This document shows positions 8,157 through 16,881 of a DNA stretch of 64,000 nt, piece after piece. The stretch's first letter is position 1, and every line of letters starts with the position of its first letter. The translations under genes and the position numbers were made by a program. Source of the stretch: Acidimicrobiales bacterium (GTDB taxonomy: Bacteria > Actinomycetota > Acidimicrobiia > Acidimicrobiales > RAAP-2). A model generated the notes under the pieces. That model did not search any database and was not told the origin of the DNA. It saw only the letters and a list, made by a program, of their open reading frames with translations. Where the stretch lies: contig JANXWA010000025.1 of NCBI GenBank assembly GCA_025351385.1, positions 124,001 to 188,000 on the forward strand, in the 5' to 3' direction.

Positions 8157-9166
8157 CGGCGCGGACGTCTTCCTTTGATCACCTCGAGGCGATCACTGAT
8201 CGGTTCGGGACCTTCGAGCACGCCGATCACTCGACCCCCCGTCGCGAGCACGGCTACTGCGTCGATGACGTCGCTCGGGTCCTCGTGGTCACTGCTCGCG
8301 AAGTCGATCACTCCACTCAGGTCGACCGACTAGCGACGGGCGCGTTGGCGTTCCTCAAGGAGTCCCAGCTGGCGAGCGGTGCCGTGCGCAATCGCCGGGC
8401 CGCGGATGGCTGCTGGACGAGCCGAGCCTCGGTCGATGACAGTTGGGGTCGGAGCCTCTGGGGCCTCGGGACGGCCTCGGCGAGCGGACAGGCGACGATC
8501 GATGCCGAAGCCCTCACCCTCTTCGAACGGGGGGCGGCGCTGCGTTCGCCGTGGTCCAGGTCGATGGCGTTCGCGTCGCTCGGCGCCGTCGCGGTGCTCG
8601 AGGTCGACGCTCAGAACCCCGTCGCACTCGGACTTCTCAGCGACGCCGCCGACGCCATGGTTGGCTCGGCCGCCGAGAGTGGGTGGCCGTGGCCCGAGCC
8701 GCGGCTCGCCTACGCCAATGCCCTGCTGCCGGACGCGATGATGGCCGCCGGTTCGGTGCTGGCGAGGGGCGACCTGGTGAGAAGGGGACTCGACCTTCTC
8801 GGATGGCTCCTTGCCCGTGAGACCGTCGAGGGGCACCTCTCAGTGACGCCGGTCGGTGGTTCGGGGCCCGGTGACGTCGGACCGGGCTTCGACCAACAGC
8901 CGATTGAGGTGGCCACGATTGCCGACGCCTGCGCGCGCGCCGCCACCCTCGACGATTCGGTGCGTTGGTTGAAGGGAATCGAGATGGCGCATTCTTGGTT
9001 CGAGGGCGATAACGATACGATGTCCGTCATGTGGGACGCGACGTCGGGTGGCGGCTTCGACGGATTGGCCGCCACCTACGTGAATGTGAACATGGGCGCC
9101 GAGTCCACGCTGGCCCTCATCGCCACGCGCCAGCACGCCGTGGCCCATCGGCTGGTGCCGGCGTGA
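8153..9166 (+). CDS. Uncharacterised alpha/alpha-barrel-like carbohydrate protein
   Basis: A 337-residue protein I cannot assign to a named enzyme. It contains HGYCVDDVARVLVVTARE near residues 29-46, then repeating helical stretches rich in Trp and Gly (for example WTSRASVDDSWGRSLWGLG). These resemble six-hairpin glycosidase or epimerase-like alpha/alpha toroids. Candidate catalytic acids include the DD of CVDD and D/E pairs in EGDNDTMS. The start is probably TTG at 8153 overlapping the glycosyltransferase stop; no better in-frame start near the junction was seen. The end overlaps the GH130 gene (GTGA at 9163). Conserved position between GT and GH130 suggests a shared glycan pathway. Confidence 0.65.
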   Translation: MTARTSSFDHLEAITDRFGTFEHADHSTPRREHGYCVDDVARVLVVTAREVDHSTQVDRLATGALAFLKESQLASGAVRNRRAADGCWTSRASVDDSWGRSLWGLGTASASGQATIDAEALTLFERGAALRSPWSRSMAFASLGAVAVLEVDAQNPVALGLLSDAADAMVGSAAESGWPWPEPRLAYANALLPDAMMAAGSVLARGDLVRRGLDLLGWLLARETVEGHLSVTPVGGSGPGDVGPGFDQQPIEVATIADACARAATLDDSVRWLKGIEMAHSWFEGDNDTMSVMWDATSGGGFDGLAATYVNVNMGAESTLALIATRQHAVAHRLVPA

Positions 9167-10659
9167 AGCGTCCCAACCTTGTGACGAGGACTGACGTGCA
9201 CCTCACCCCCGATAGCTCGCGAGTCATCACACTGCTCTTCGTGGCGGGCCAGGAGCTTGGTGGCGTCGAGTCGAGGGCCTCGAGCGTCGTCGACCGGATC
9301 ATGGCGCTGTCGGAGGCCGATGTCCGTCGACGTCTGAAGGAGGTCCTCTACCGGTTCGGTCGACGTCACCGCGACATCGTCGCGGTCTTCGGTCAGCACG
9401 CCGAGCGGGTCGGGGCACGCCTCGACCCCAGTGCCAACCTGAGTGAGGAGCGGTGGCTCCTGCTCGGCGCGGCGTTCACTCACGAGTTCTCCCTCGAGGC
9501 AGCCTCGGTCTGCAACCCGAGCATGGTCGCGCACCCCGACCAGTCGGACCTCCCCGACGGGGCTATGCGATTCGTGATGAGCTTTCGCGGCATCGGCGAA
9601 GGTCACCGTTCGAGCATCGGGTTTCGCACCGGGACGGTCAACCGCAAGGGAGCAGTCACCATCGACGAACGCGGTTCACTGCCCGAGATCGGTGCGGTGC
9701 GCGACGGTCTCTTCAATCGAGACGTCTTCCACGCGAGGTTGAGGGCGCTCGATCGCGACGGCGAGAGCGCGGGGTACGTGCTGGACCACCTGGCGGTGAT
9801 GTTCACCGGCGAGGAGCTCGAACTGAGGCTGGCGGTGCTGCTCTCCGAGCGCGACACCAGGTCCGACGCCGCGGACGTCGCGCGCCTGCTTCGCGCAATC
9901 GCGTCGTGCAGCTACGCCGTGCACTTCGACGCAGCGTCCGACATATCCGAGCGCGTCCTCTGGCCAACGATGGGGGCTGAGTCCCGCGGCATGGAGGACG
10001 CCCGCTTCGTGAGGTTCACCGACACCGACGGCTCGTCGACGTACCTGGCGACCTACACGGCCTACGACGGCGACGCGATCTCCCAGCAACTGCTCCAGAC
10101 CGACGACTTCGTGGACTTCGTCGTGTCGCCCGTCGTGGGGGCGGCGTCAGCCAACAAGGGGCTGGCTTTCTTCCCCCGAAAGATCGCGGGACGCTACGCC
10201 GCGCTCTCGCGCTACGACCGTGAGACCAACGCGGTCAGCCACTCCGACACCCTCGGCCACTGGGGTCACGCGATGACCTATCAGTTGCCGAGCCGGGACT
10301 GGGAGGTCATCCAGCTCGGGAACTGCGGATCGCCGATCGAGACCCCGGACGGTTGGCTCGTGCTCACGCACGGCGTCGGACCGATGCGCACCTACGGCAT
10401 TGGCGCGGTCCTCTTGGACCTCGACAACCCCAACATGATGGTCGCGTCACTCGAGGACCCGCTGCTCACCGCGGCGCCGGACGAGCAGGACGGCTACGTG
10501 CCCAACGTCGTCTATAGCTGCGGTGCGATTCTTCACGGCGACCTGCTCGTCATCCCCTACGGTGTCGCCGACTCGCGAATCAATGTGGCGACGGTGAGCC
10601 TCGCGGCCCTGCTCGGCGCCATGAAGCGCATCGAGCCGACTGCGGCGGAGCACATCTAG
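9163..10659 (+). CDS. Glycoside hydrolase family 130 protein
   Basis: 498-residue five-bladed propeller enzyme family that phosphorolyses or hydrolyses beta-mannosides. After an N-terminal helical extension of about 100 residues, the body has CNPSMVAHPDQ, MSFRGIGEGHRSSIGFRTG, and the catalytic-region motif GMEDARFVRF, corresponding to the G-x-E-D-P-R motif of GH130. ANKGLAFFPRKIAGRYAALSR is also seen in part and is typical of the family. Start GTG at 9163 overlaps the upstream stop. The stop is TAG within CTAG, whose other strand is the stop of putA. Phosphorylase versus hydrolase activity and the linkage are not decidable here. Confidence 0.85.
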   Translation: MKRPNLVTRTDVHLTPDSSRVITLLFVAGQELGGVESRASSVVDRIMALSEADVRRRLKEVLYRFGRRHRDIVAVFGQHAERVGARLDPSANLSEERWLLLGAAFTHEFSLEAASVCNPSMVAHPDQSDLPDGAMRFVMSFRGIGEGHRSSIGFRTGTVNRKGAVTIDERGSLPEIGAVRDGLFNRDVFHARLRALDRDGESAGYVLDHLAVMFTGEELELRLAVLLSERDTRSDAADVARLLRAIASCSYAVHFDAASDISERVLWPTMGAESRGMEDARFVRFTDTDGSSTYLATYTAYDGDAISQQLLQTDDFVDFVVSPVVGAASANKGLAFFPRKIAGRYAALSRYDRETNAVSHSDTLGHWGHAMTYQLPSRDWEVIQLGNCGSPIETPDGWLVLTHGVGPMRTYGIGAVLLDLDNPNMMVASLEDPLLTAAPDEQDGYVPNVVYSCGAILHGDLLVIPYGVADSRINVATVSLAALLGAMKRIEPTAAEHI

Positions 10660-13600
10660 GCCAGGCCCGGGCAATGCGGCTTCGGCCCGCCGTTGACGTT
10701 GCCGTAGCGGTGGTAGGTGATCGCGACGCTCTGTTCGAGCAGCCAGCGGGCCATCTCGACGTCCCCGCGCTGGGCGAGCGGCCGGCGGTCGGTCGTCACG
10801 CCGTGCTCGAGCAACTCGCTGGTCGGTGGCGTCTCGTTCGACAGCCATCGCACGCGGCCCACGGTCGGGGCCCGCTCCACCAGGTCGGCGCATGACTCGA
10901 CCGTGGAATTGGGCACGATTTGATTTGGCGCGTCGACGCTGAAGCTGGCCCGCAGGCCGGCCCGGCGCTGGATGAACTCAATGACGGCGAGTTGATCGAG
11001 CGAGAACCGTTCGTCTACGCGCACGACGGTCTGCTTCGTCGGGCGCCGGTAGCGCTGGAAATTCCTCTCCACCGCGAGACCGGACCGGTCGATCGACTGG
11101 CTGCCCGCCTCGAGCCACCAGGTGCGAGCTTCGTCGATCGCGCTGGTGGGGTCAAAGAGCTCGGGCCAATCGCGCAGCGAGTTGACGTAGTGAAGTCCGC
11201 CGGCCTTGGCGGTGGGGCCGACGCTGCTACGACGCCATCCTCCGAAGGGCTGCCGATTGACGACCGCGCCGGTCACCCCGCGGTTCACGTAGAGGTTGCC
11301 GGCCTGCACCTGGTCCAGCCACTGCTCGCACTCGTGGACATCCAGTGACGCAAATCCGGCCGTCAGACCGAAGTCCGTCTGGTTCTGCCAGCTGATCGCC
11401 GTCTCCAAGTCCGGTGCGACCATCACGCCGAGCACCGGGCCGAACCACTCGTGTAGGTGACTCCACGATCCAGCTGCCACCCCCAGCCGCACGCCTGGAC
11501 GCCACTGCAGTCCGGCGTCGTCCAGCGGCACTGGTTCCACCAGCCATCGTTCGCCGGGATCGAGGTCGCGTAGAGCTCTCACGAGGGCCGGCTCGGCGGG
11601 GCGGATGATCGGGCCGACGGACGTCGACAGCTCCCAGCCCGGTCCCACGACCAGGCTCGCGACCGCGTCGCCCAGTTGGCGCAAGAACGACGGGTCCTCG
11701 AAGACGTCGCGCACCACAATGGCCAGGCTCGCGGCACTGCACTTTTGGCCCGCGTGTCCGAAGGCGGACTGGACGACGTCTTTCACCGCGGCGTCGATGT
11801 CGGCGCAGGCGCTGACCACAATCGCGTTTTTGCCACTCGTCTCGGCGAGCAGGTTGAGGTCGGGGCGCCACGACGTGAACAAGAGCGCGGTGTCGAATGA
11901 ACCGGTCAGGATCACCCCGTCGACGCCGTCATGAGTGATGAGGCGCCGACCGACCTCGTCGTCGCGGGTCGGCACGAACTGGAGGACCTCCATTGGCACA
12001 CCCCCGGCCCAGAGTTGGCGCGCGAGGTGCCAGGCCGTCGCGACGGCCTCGGGGGCCGGCTTCAAGATGACGCGGTTGCCGGCCGCCAGGGCAGCACAAA
12101 CCCCGCCCGCGGGGATCGCGTACGGGAAGTTCCACGGTGGCACGACGACCACGGTGCCGAGGGCCCTGGAGTCGCCTTCATCGGTGGCGCAGTTCGCGTA
12201 GAAGCGGGCGAAATCGACGCCCTCGCTCACCTCAGGGTCGGCCTCAGCCACGGTCTTGCCCGCATCGCGCGCCATGAGCGCAATGGTCTGGACCCGCTGG
12301 CCCTCCATCACGTCGGCGCAGCGCCAGAGGATCTCGCGCCGCTGCGCCGCGGTGGTCTGCGACCACGTCGAACCGGCCTGCGCGGCGACCCGAATTGCGT
12401 CCTCCACGTGCGCTCGCTCCGCGACCGAGTAGTGGTACCAGGGTGTGCCGTTCGCACTGGGGTCGGTGCCTACCTCGAACGGCGACGTGACGATCTCACG
12501 GCCACCGATGACGAGGGGGATCATCTCGATGGGTCGCTCGCGCACGGCCGCCAGTGCCGTCGTGACCTCGCCGAACACCGTGGCGGAGGTCGGGTCGATG
12601 GCGGGGGAGTTCGCGAAGACCCCGGCGGTCATCGGCGTCGGTGGAGCGTGACGCAGCGACGCGGTCGACAGATTGTGACGTGCGTGGACCGAGGTCTCGA
12701 ACCGTGCACGCTGCTCGTCAAACTTGGCCCCGTCCGAGCCAATGTCGAAGGCGGCCTTCAGGTAGTTCTCGTCCGAGGTGTTCTCGTCGAGTCGACGAAC
12801 GAGGTAAGCGACTGCCGAGGCGAAGTCGTCACTGCGCGTGACCGGGGCGTACAAGAGGACCCTTTGGCCGGCGCGCGCGATCGCGAGGGACTCGGCGTTG
12901 GCCATGCCCTCCAGCATCTCGACGTCAACCTGGTCGAGCACTCCGCGGGCGCGCGCGACTTCGAGGGCCCACGTCAAGTGGAAGAGGTTGTGGCTGGCGA
13001 TGCCGACGCGCACCGCGTCGGCGTGCTCCGCGCGCAGCGCCGCGTCGATGAGTCGCGCGTAGCTGGCGTCGACGTCGGCCTTGGTGCGATAGGGGGCCGG
13101 CGACCAACCGTGGAGCTCGGCCTCGGCGGTCTCCATCGCGAGATTGGCCCCCTTCACCAGACGGACCTTGATCGAGCCCCCCGAGCGGCGGTGGCGATCC
13201 TTCGACCAGGCGACGAGGTCGGCGAACACCTGGTGGGACTCGGGAAGGTAGGCCTGGAGCACGATCCCGGCCGCGATGGACGAAAACTCCGGCTCGTCGA
13301 GCACGGTCCGGAAGGCCTCGACGGTGAGCTCAAGGTCCCGGTACTCCTCCATGTCAAGGTTGATGAAGGCCCGGTGCGCCTCGGACTCTCGGTAGAGGAG
13401 GCGCATCTTCGCGCAGACCCGTTCGAGCGAGCCCGCGTGGTCAATGGTGATGACCTGGCTCACGATGGCCGAAAGCTTGACGGACAGGTAGTCGATCTCG
13501 GGTCGCGAGACCATCTCGAGCACACGGCGCAGACGCTCGTCGGCCTCGCGTTCGCCAAGGACCGCCTCGCCGAGCACGTTGACGTTCAGCCCCACCCCGT

Positions 13601-14030
13601 CTCCTTGACGTCGGTGCAGGTGCTCTCGCAATGGCGCCGTCTCGGCGGGCAGGATTAGGTCGCGTGAGAGCTGCCGAACTCTCCAGTGGACCAGTCGGAT
13701 GACCGGTGCGGGCGCCACTCGAGAGACCAGGGCGAGGAGTCGCAGGCCAGTGGCGTTGACGACGCCGAAGCCTCGGACCGACGAGGTTGCCGCGGCGCGA
13801 CGAAAGACGTTGATGGAGCTGCGCACCGAGCGGATGCGCATGACCTCGTCGGTCAGCGTGATCGTGACCTCGATGGCCCTAGGGTCTCGGAAGAGACGCG
13901 AGAAGCGCCTTCGGCCCGCCTTCTCGGAGCGGCCGCGCATCGCGTCAGAGCGCTCGATGAGCTCGCGCGCCTTGACGACGGAGATCTCAGCGAGGATGTC
14001 GATCGACGGGTCCGTGCGGATCAAAGACAC
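10656..14030 (-). CDS. putA: Bifunctional proline dehydrogenase / glutamate-5-semialdehyde dehydrogenase
   Basis: Oxidises proline to glutamate in two steps: FAD-dependent proline dehydrogenase in roughly residues 100-450, then NAD-dependent P5C dehydrogenase in about 500-1000. In the barrel part RLVKGANLAMETAEAE and YAPVTRSDDFASAVAYLVRR are seen. In the aldehyde dehydrogenase part the Glu of ETSGKN (E730) and the nucleophile Cys of GQKCSA (C764) are intact. A C-terminal extension of about 120 residues follows PFGGWRRSSVG. No DNA-binding domain is present at the N-terminus, so it is not an autoregulatory PutA. Start GTG at 14030 has TGGAG about 6 nt upstream. It lies 40 nt behind the dehydrogenase gene at 14071-15141, probably one transcript. 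Confidence 0.92.
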   Translation of the reverse strand: MSLIRTDPSIDILAEISVVKARELIERSDAMRGRSEKAGRRRFSRLFRDPRAIEVTITLTDEVMRIRSVRSSINVFRRAAATSSVRGFGVVNATGLRLLALVSRVAPAPVIRLVHWRVRQLSRDLILPAETAPLREHLHRRQGDGVGLNVNVLGEAVLGEREADERLRRVLEMVSRPEIDYLSVKLSAIVSQVITIDHAGSLERVCAKMRLLYRESEAHRAFINLDMEEYRDLELTVEAFRTVLDEPEFSSIAAGIVLQAYLPESHQVFADLVAWSKDRHRRSGGSIKVRLVKGANLAMETAEAELHGWSPAPYRTKADVDASYARLIDAALRAEHADAVRVGIASHNLFHLTWALEVARARGVLDQVDVEMLEGMANAESLAIARAGQRVLLYAPVTRSDDFASAVAYLVRRLDENTSDENYLKAAFDIGSDGAKFDEQRARFETSVHARHNLSTASLRHAPPTPMTAGVFANSPAIDPTSATVFGEVTTALAAVRERPIEMIPLVIGGREIVTSPFEVGTDPSANGTPWYHYSVAERAHVEDAIRVAAQAGSTWSQTTAAQRREILWRCADVMEGQRVQTIALMARDAGKTVAEADPEVSEGVDFARFYANCATDEGDSRALGTVVVVPPWNFPYAIPAGGVCAALAAGNRVILKPAPEAVATAWHLARQLWAGGVPMEVLQFVPTRDDEVGRRLITHDGVDGVILTGSFDTALLFTSWRPDLNLLAETSGKNAIVVSACADIDAAVKDVVQSAFGHAGQKCSAASLAIVVRDVFEDPSFLRQLGDAVASLVVGPGWELSTSVGPIIRPAEPALVRALRDLDPGERWLVEPVPLDDAGLQWRPGVRLGVAAGSWSHLHEWFGPVLGVMVAPDLETAISWQNQTDFGLTAGFASLDVHECEQWLDQVQAGNLYVNRGVTGAVVNRQPFGGWRRSSVGPTAKAGGLHYVNSLRDWPELFDPTSAIDEARTWWLEAGSQSIDRSGLAVERNFQRYRRPTKQTVVRVDERFSLDQLAVIEFIQRRAGLRASFSVDAPNQIVPNSTVESCADLVERAPTVGRVRWLSNETPPTSELLEHGVTTDRRPLAQRGDVEMARWLLEQSVAITYHRYGNVNGGPKPHCPGLA

Positions 14031-14070
14031 AATTCACTCCAGATCACTAGAGCGACGCTCGAGCGGTGTT

Positions 14071-15141
14071 CTAGCGAGCGCGCATTCGAGCTACCACTTC
14101 ATCAACCACTTCCGAGGTCGTCGCCTGTCCGCCGAGGTCGAAGCTGCGAATACCGTCCAGGGCGGCACCGAGGGTGGCCTTGCGTAGCGACTTGGAGACC
14201 TCGAGGCACCGCTCGTCGCCGTGGTTGCCCGCGTGCTCGAGCACCGCGGCGCAGGCCAGCAGCATCGCCATCGGGTTCGCGACGTTCTTGCCCTCGAGCG
14301 AGGGAGCCGTACCGTGAGGCGCCTCCGCCATCGCCGCAGTCGGGCGCAGGTCGTCGTCGAGTGCGAGCAGAATCGACTCGGCCCCGGCGATCGAGCCGAA
14401 CATGGCCAGCACCAGGTCGCTCAGGCAGTCGCCGTCGCGGTTGAGCGCCGGGATGACGGCGGTCTGCTCCCACTGCTCGGTCATGAGGCCGGCGTAGGCG
14501 GCGTCGATAAGCATCGGGTGGTAGTGGACGTCGGGATGGCGTGCCGCGGCCGAGTCCATCTCCTCCTTCAGCATCCCTTCGTAGGTCGCCGAGACCGTCC
14601 ACTTCGGTCCGCCGTAGACGAGCCCGTCCATCGAGGCCGCGGTGCGAAAGGCGAACTCGGCGACGGACCGACAGGTGCCGCGGTCGATCCGTTCGGTTCG
14701 CCACGCGGTCTCGGTCGTGGCCCCGGCCTCCCCGTCGCGGCCCTCCTGGGCGCCGTAGGCGTCGCCAACGGCCATGCGTACGACAACGACCGGGTGAGTC
14801 AGTGGGACGATGGGCGAGACGCCAGGAATGCGGCGCCCGGTGCGGACGATGACCTTGCCGTTGATGCCCTCTCGCAGAATCCGGTTCGGCGACCCGACGC
14901 CGCCGATCTCGGTCGGGGTGATCGTTGCGGCCTTCAGCCCCAGCCCGGTTTCGACAATCGCCTTCGCGGCGTCGCCGACGACCCCATTCTTGGTCGATCG
15001 ACGGTTCGCGAGCGAGAGGTCGTAGCGCACCAGTTCGATGTCGAAGCCGACGACACTGGGCTCGAGCACCCTGAGGGACTCCTCCAGCAGTTCTTGACCG
15101 GTCTGGTCGCCTTCGCATACGACGATTGAGGTTGTTGGCAC
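14071..15141 (-). CDS. Isocitrate/isopropylmalate dehydrogenase family protein
   Basis: 356-residue NAD(P)-dependent beta-decarboxylating dehydrogenase. Visible motifs: N-terminal CEGDQTGQEL (replacing the usual G-D-G-I/T-G-xE), the Arg-containing substrate loop around RTGRRIPGV, the metal-site region NRDGDCLSDLVLAMFGSIAGAES, and AEAPHGTAPSLEGKNVANPMAM near the C-terminus, which is the NAD-binding signature. Reaction could be isocitrate, isopropylmalate or homoisocitrate oxidation; the altered first motif prevents a firm choice. The GTG start has AAGAG immediately before it rather than a spaced Shine-Dalgarno, so the mRNA may be leaderless. Located before putA on the same strand, possibly linking proline/glutamate and 2-oxoglutarate metabolism (inference). 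Confidence 0.8.
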   Translation of the reverse strand: MPTTSIVVCEGDQTGQELLEESLRVLEPSVVGFDIELVRYDLSLANRRSTKNGVVGDAAKAIVETGLGLKAATITPTEIGGVGSPNRILREGINGKVIVRTGRRIPGVSPIVPLTHPVVVVRMAVGDAYGAQEGRDGEAGATTETAWRTERIDRGTCRSVAEFAFRTAASMDGLVYGGPKWTVSATYEGMLKEEMDSAAARHPDVHYHPMLIDAAYAGLMTEQWEQTAVIPALNRDGDCLSDLVLAMFGSIAGAESILLALDDDLRPTAAMAEAPHGTAPSLEGKNVANPMAMLLACAAVLEHAGNHGDERCLEVSKSLRKATLGAALDGIRSFDLGGQATTSEVVDEVVARMRAR

Positions 15142-15268
15142 CTCTTCAGGTTACCGAGTCGGGCCCGATGGGGATCGCGACCGGCGCCGCCCGCCCGGCG
15201 CCGTGCACGGCGTCGGGGAAGGTCGAAGTGAAGGCGGGTGCACCGTGGGCGCTCGCTAGTGTTCGACC

Positions 15269-16798
15269 GTGACGTGGTGGCGCGACGCGGTCGTCTATCA
15301 GATCTATCCGAGGTCCTTTCGGGACTCGAACGGTGACGGGATCGGCGACCTCGACGGCGTGCGCCAGCAGCTCCCCTACCTGTCGTGGCTCGGTGTCGAC
15401 GCGCTGTGGCTCTCGCCGGTGTATCCCTCGCCGATGCGCGACTTCGGCTACGACGTGTCGGACTACATCGGCATCGACCCGGTCTTTGGAACGTTGGAAG
15501 ACTTCGACGAACTCGTGCGCGAGGCCCACGAACTCGGACTTCGGGTCATCCTCGACTGGGTGCCGAACCACACGTCGAGCGACCACCCATGGTTCGTCGA
15601 CTCGCGCTCGTCGCGCACGTCGGACCACCGGGACTGGTACGTCTGGCGAGACGCCAAACCTGATGGCGCACTGCCGAACAACTGGATCCGCGCGTGGAGC
15701 GACGAGCCCGCGTGGACCTGGGACGACGCCACCGAGCAGTACTACCTGCACTGCTTCCTGCCCAGCCAGCCGGACCTTGACTGGTCGAACGTCGAGGTCC
15801 GCCAGGCGATGCACCAGACGATGCGCTTCTGGCTCGATCGTGGCGTCGACGGGCTGCGGATGGACGTCATCCACCTCCTCGGCAAGGACCTCGACGCCGA
15901 CGACCCGGCGGACCTGCGTGCCCTCAGCCACGTGCCTCTCAACGACGTGCCTGTCACGCACGACTACGTTCGCGCTATCCGTTCGGTTCTCGACGGATAC
16001 GAGGGCGAGCGTGTCTCGGTCGGCGAGGTCTACCTGATCGACCCCGATCGAGTCGCCCAGTACTACGGCGACGGAGACGAGTTGCACCTCTCGTTCAACT
16101 TCGCTCCTCTCTTCACTCCCTGGCGGGCCGACGCGTGGGCGGCGGTCATTGCGCGCACCATGGACTCACTCGAGCCGCGCGGTGCATGGCCGACGTGGGT
16201 GCTGTGCAACCACGACAACGCCCGAATCGCGACGAGGCTCCACGGCGATGTCGCGGCGGTCCGGTCGGCGCTGGTGCTGCTGTTGACGCTACGGGGCACG
16301 CCGTTCCTCTACGCGGGCGAGGAGTTGGGACTCGAGGATGCCGTCATCGCCCCTGAGCGGGTGGTGGACCCCGGAGGGCGCGACGGTTGTCGGGCGCCGA
16401 TTCCGTGGACGGCGTCGCCCGACCACGGGTGGTCGGGCGAACCGTGGCTGCCCTTCGTCGAGCGGGCCTCCGAGCTCTCGGTTGACTCGCAGTTGGTCGA
16501 CGAGGGATCGATGCTCCACTTCACCCGCACGGTCCTGGATCTGCGTCGTCGATCGACGGCTTTGCGCAGTGGTGCCCTCGAAGGACTGCACGTCGAGGGC
16601 GAGGTGCTCGTCTTCGATCGGGTCGGCGATGACGGGCGACTGCGCGTCATGGTCAACTTCTCGGCAGACGGCGAGGTGACGACGCCGCACGAACTGCCCC
16701 TCCTCTCGAGCCGGGCCGACCACCAATCCGGTATCTTGAGGGCGCGTGAGGCCATCGTGTTCGAGGTTCTGAACGATCGGGCGTCCGTCACTCACTAG
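15269..16798 (+). CDS. GH13 alpha-glucosidase / oligo-1,6-glucosidase
   Basis: Cytosolic family 13 enzyme, 509 residues, close to the 510-560 of oligo-1,6-glucosidases. It opens with WWRDAVVYQIYPRSFRDSNG, typical of the group. The catalytic triad is intact: nucleophile D199 in GLRMDVIH, acid/base E253 in GEVYL, and transition-state D316 in NHDNAR. GVDALWLSPVYPSP and DWVPNHTS complete the conserved regions. GTG at 15269 is the start, about 127 nt from the divergent dehydrogenase gene. It opens the alpha-glucan block, where it probably releases glucose from short maltodextrins, isomaltose or trehalose-type oligosaccharides. Exact specificity is not read from sequence. Confidence 0.9.
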   Translation: MTWWRDAVVYQIYPRSFRDSNGDGIGDLDGVRQQLPYLSWLGVDALWLSPVYPSPMRDFGYDVSDYIGIDPVFGTLEDFDELVREAHELGLRVILDWVPNHTSSDHPWFVDSRSSRTSDHRDWYVWRDAKPDGALPNNWIRAWSDEPAWTWDDATEQYYLHCFLPSQPDLDWSNVEVRQAMHQTMRFWLDRGVDGLRMDVIHLLGKDLDADDPADLRALSHVPLNDVPVTHDYVRAIRSVLDGYEGERVSVGEVYLIDPDRVAQYYGDGDELHLSFNFAPLFTPWRADAWAAVIARTMDSLEPRGAWPTWVLCNHDNARIATRLHGDVAAVRSALVLLLTLRGTPFLYAGEELGLEDAVIAPERVVDPGGRDGCRAPIPWTASPDHGWSGEPWLPFVERASELSVDSQLVDEGSMLHFTRTVLDLRRRSTALRSGALEGLHVEGEVLVFDRVGDDGRLRVMVNFSADGEVTTPHELPLLSSRADHQSGILRAREAIVFEVLNDRASVTH

Positions 16799-16881
16799 TC
16801 ACCCCCGCGTTGCTTTCGGGCAACCGGTGCTCAGTACCCTCGGTGGTTGGTCAAATTGGTACTCATCGTCAGCGAGGCGCT

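Noticed and set aside
11931-13658. 575-residue plus-strand open frame inside putA
   Set aside because: Antisense shadow typical of high-GC genes; putA on the other strand has intact motifs throughout.
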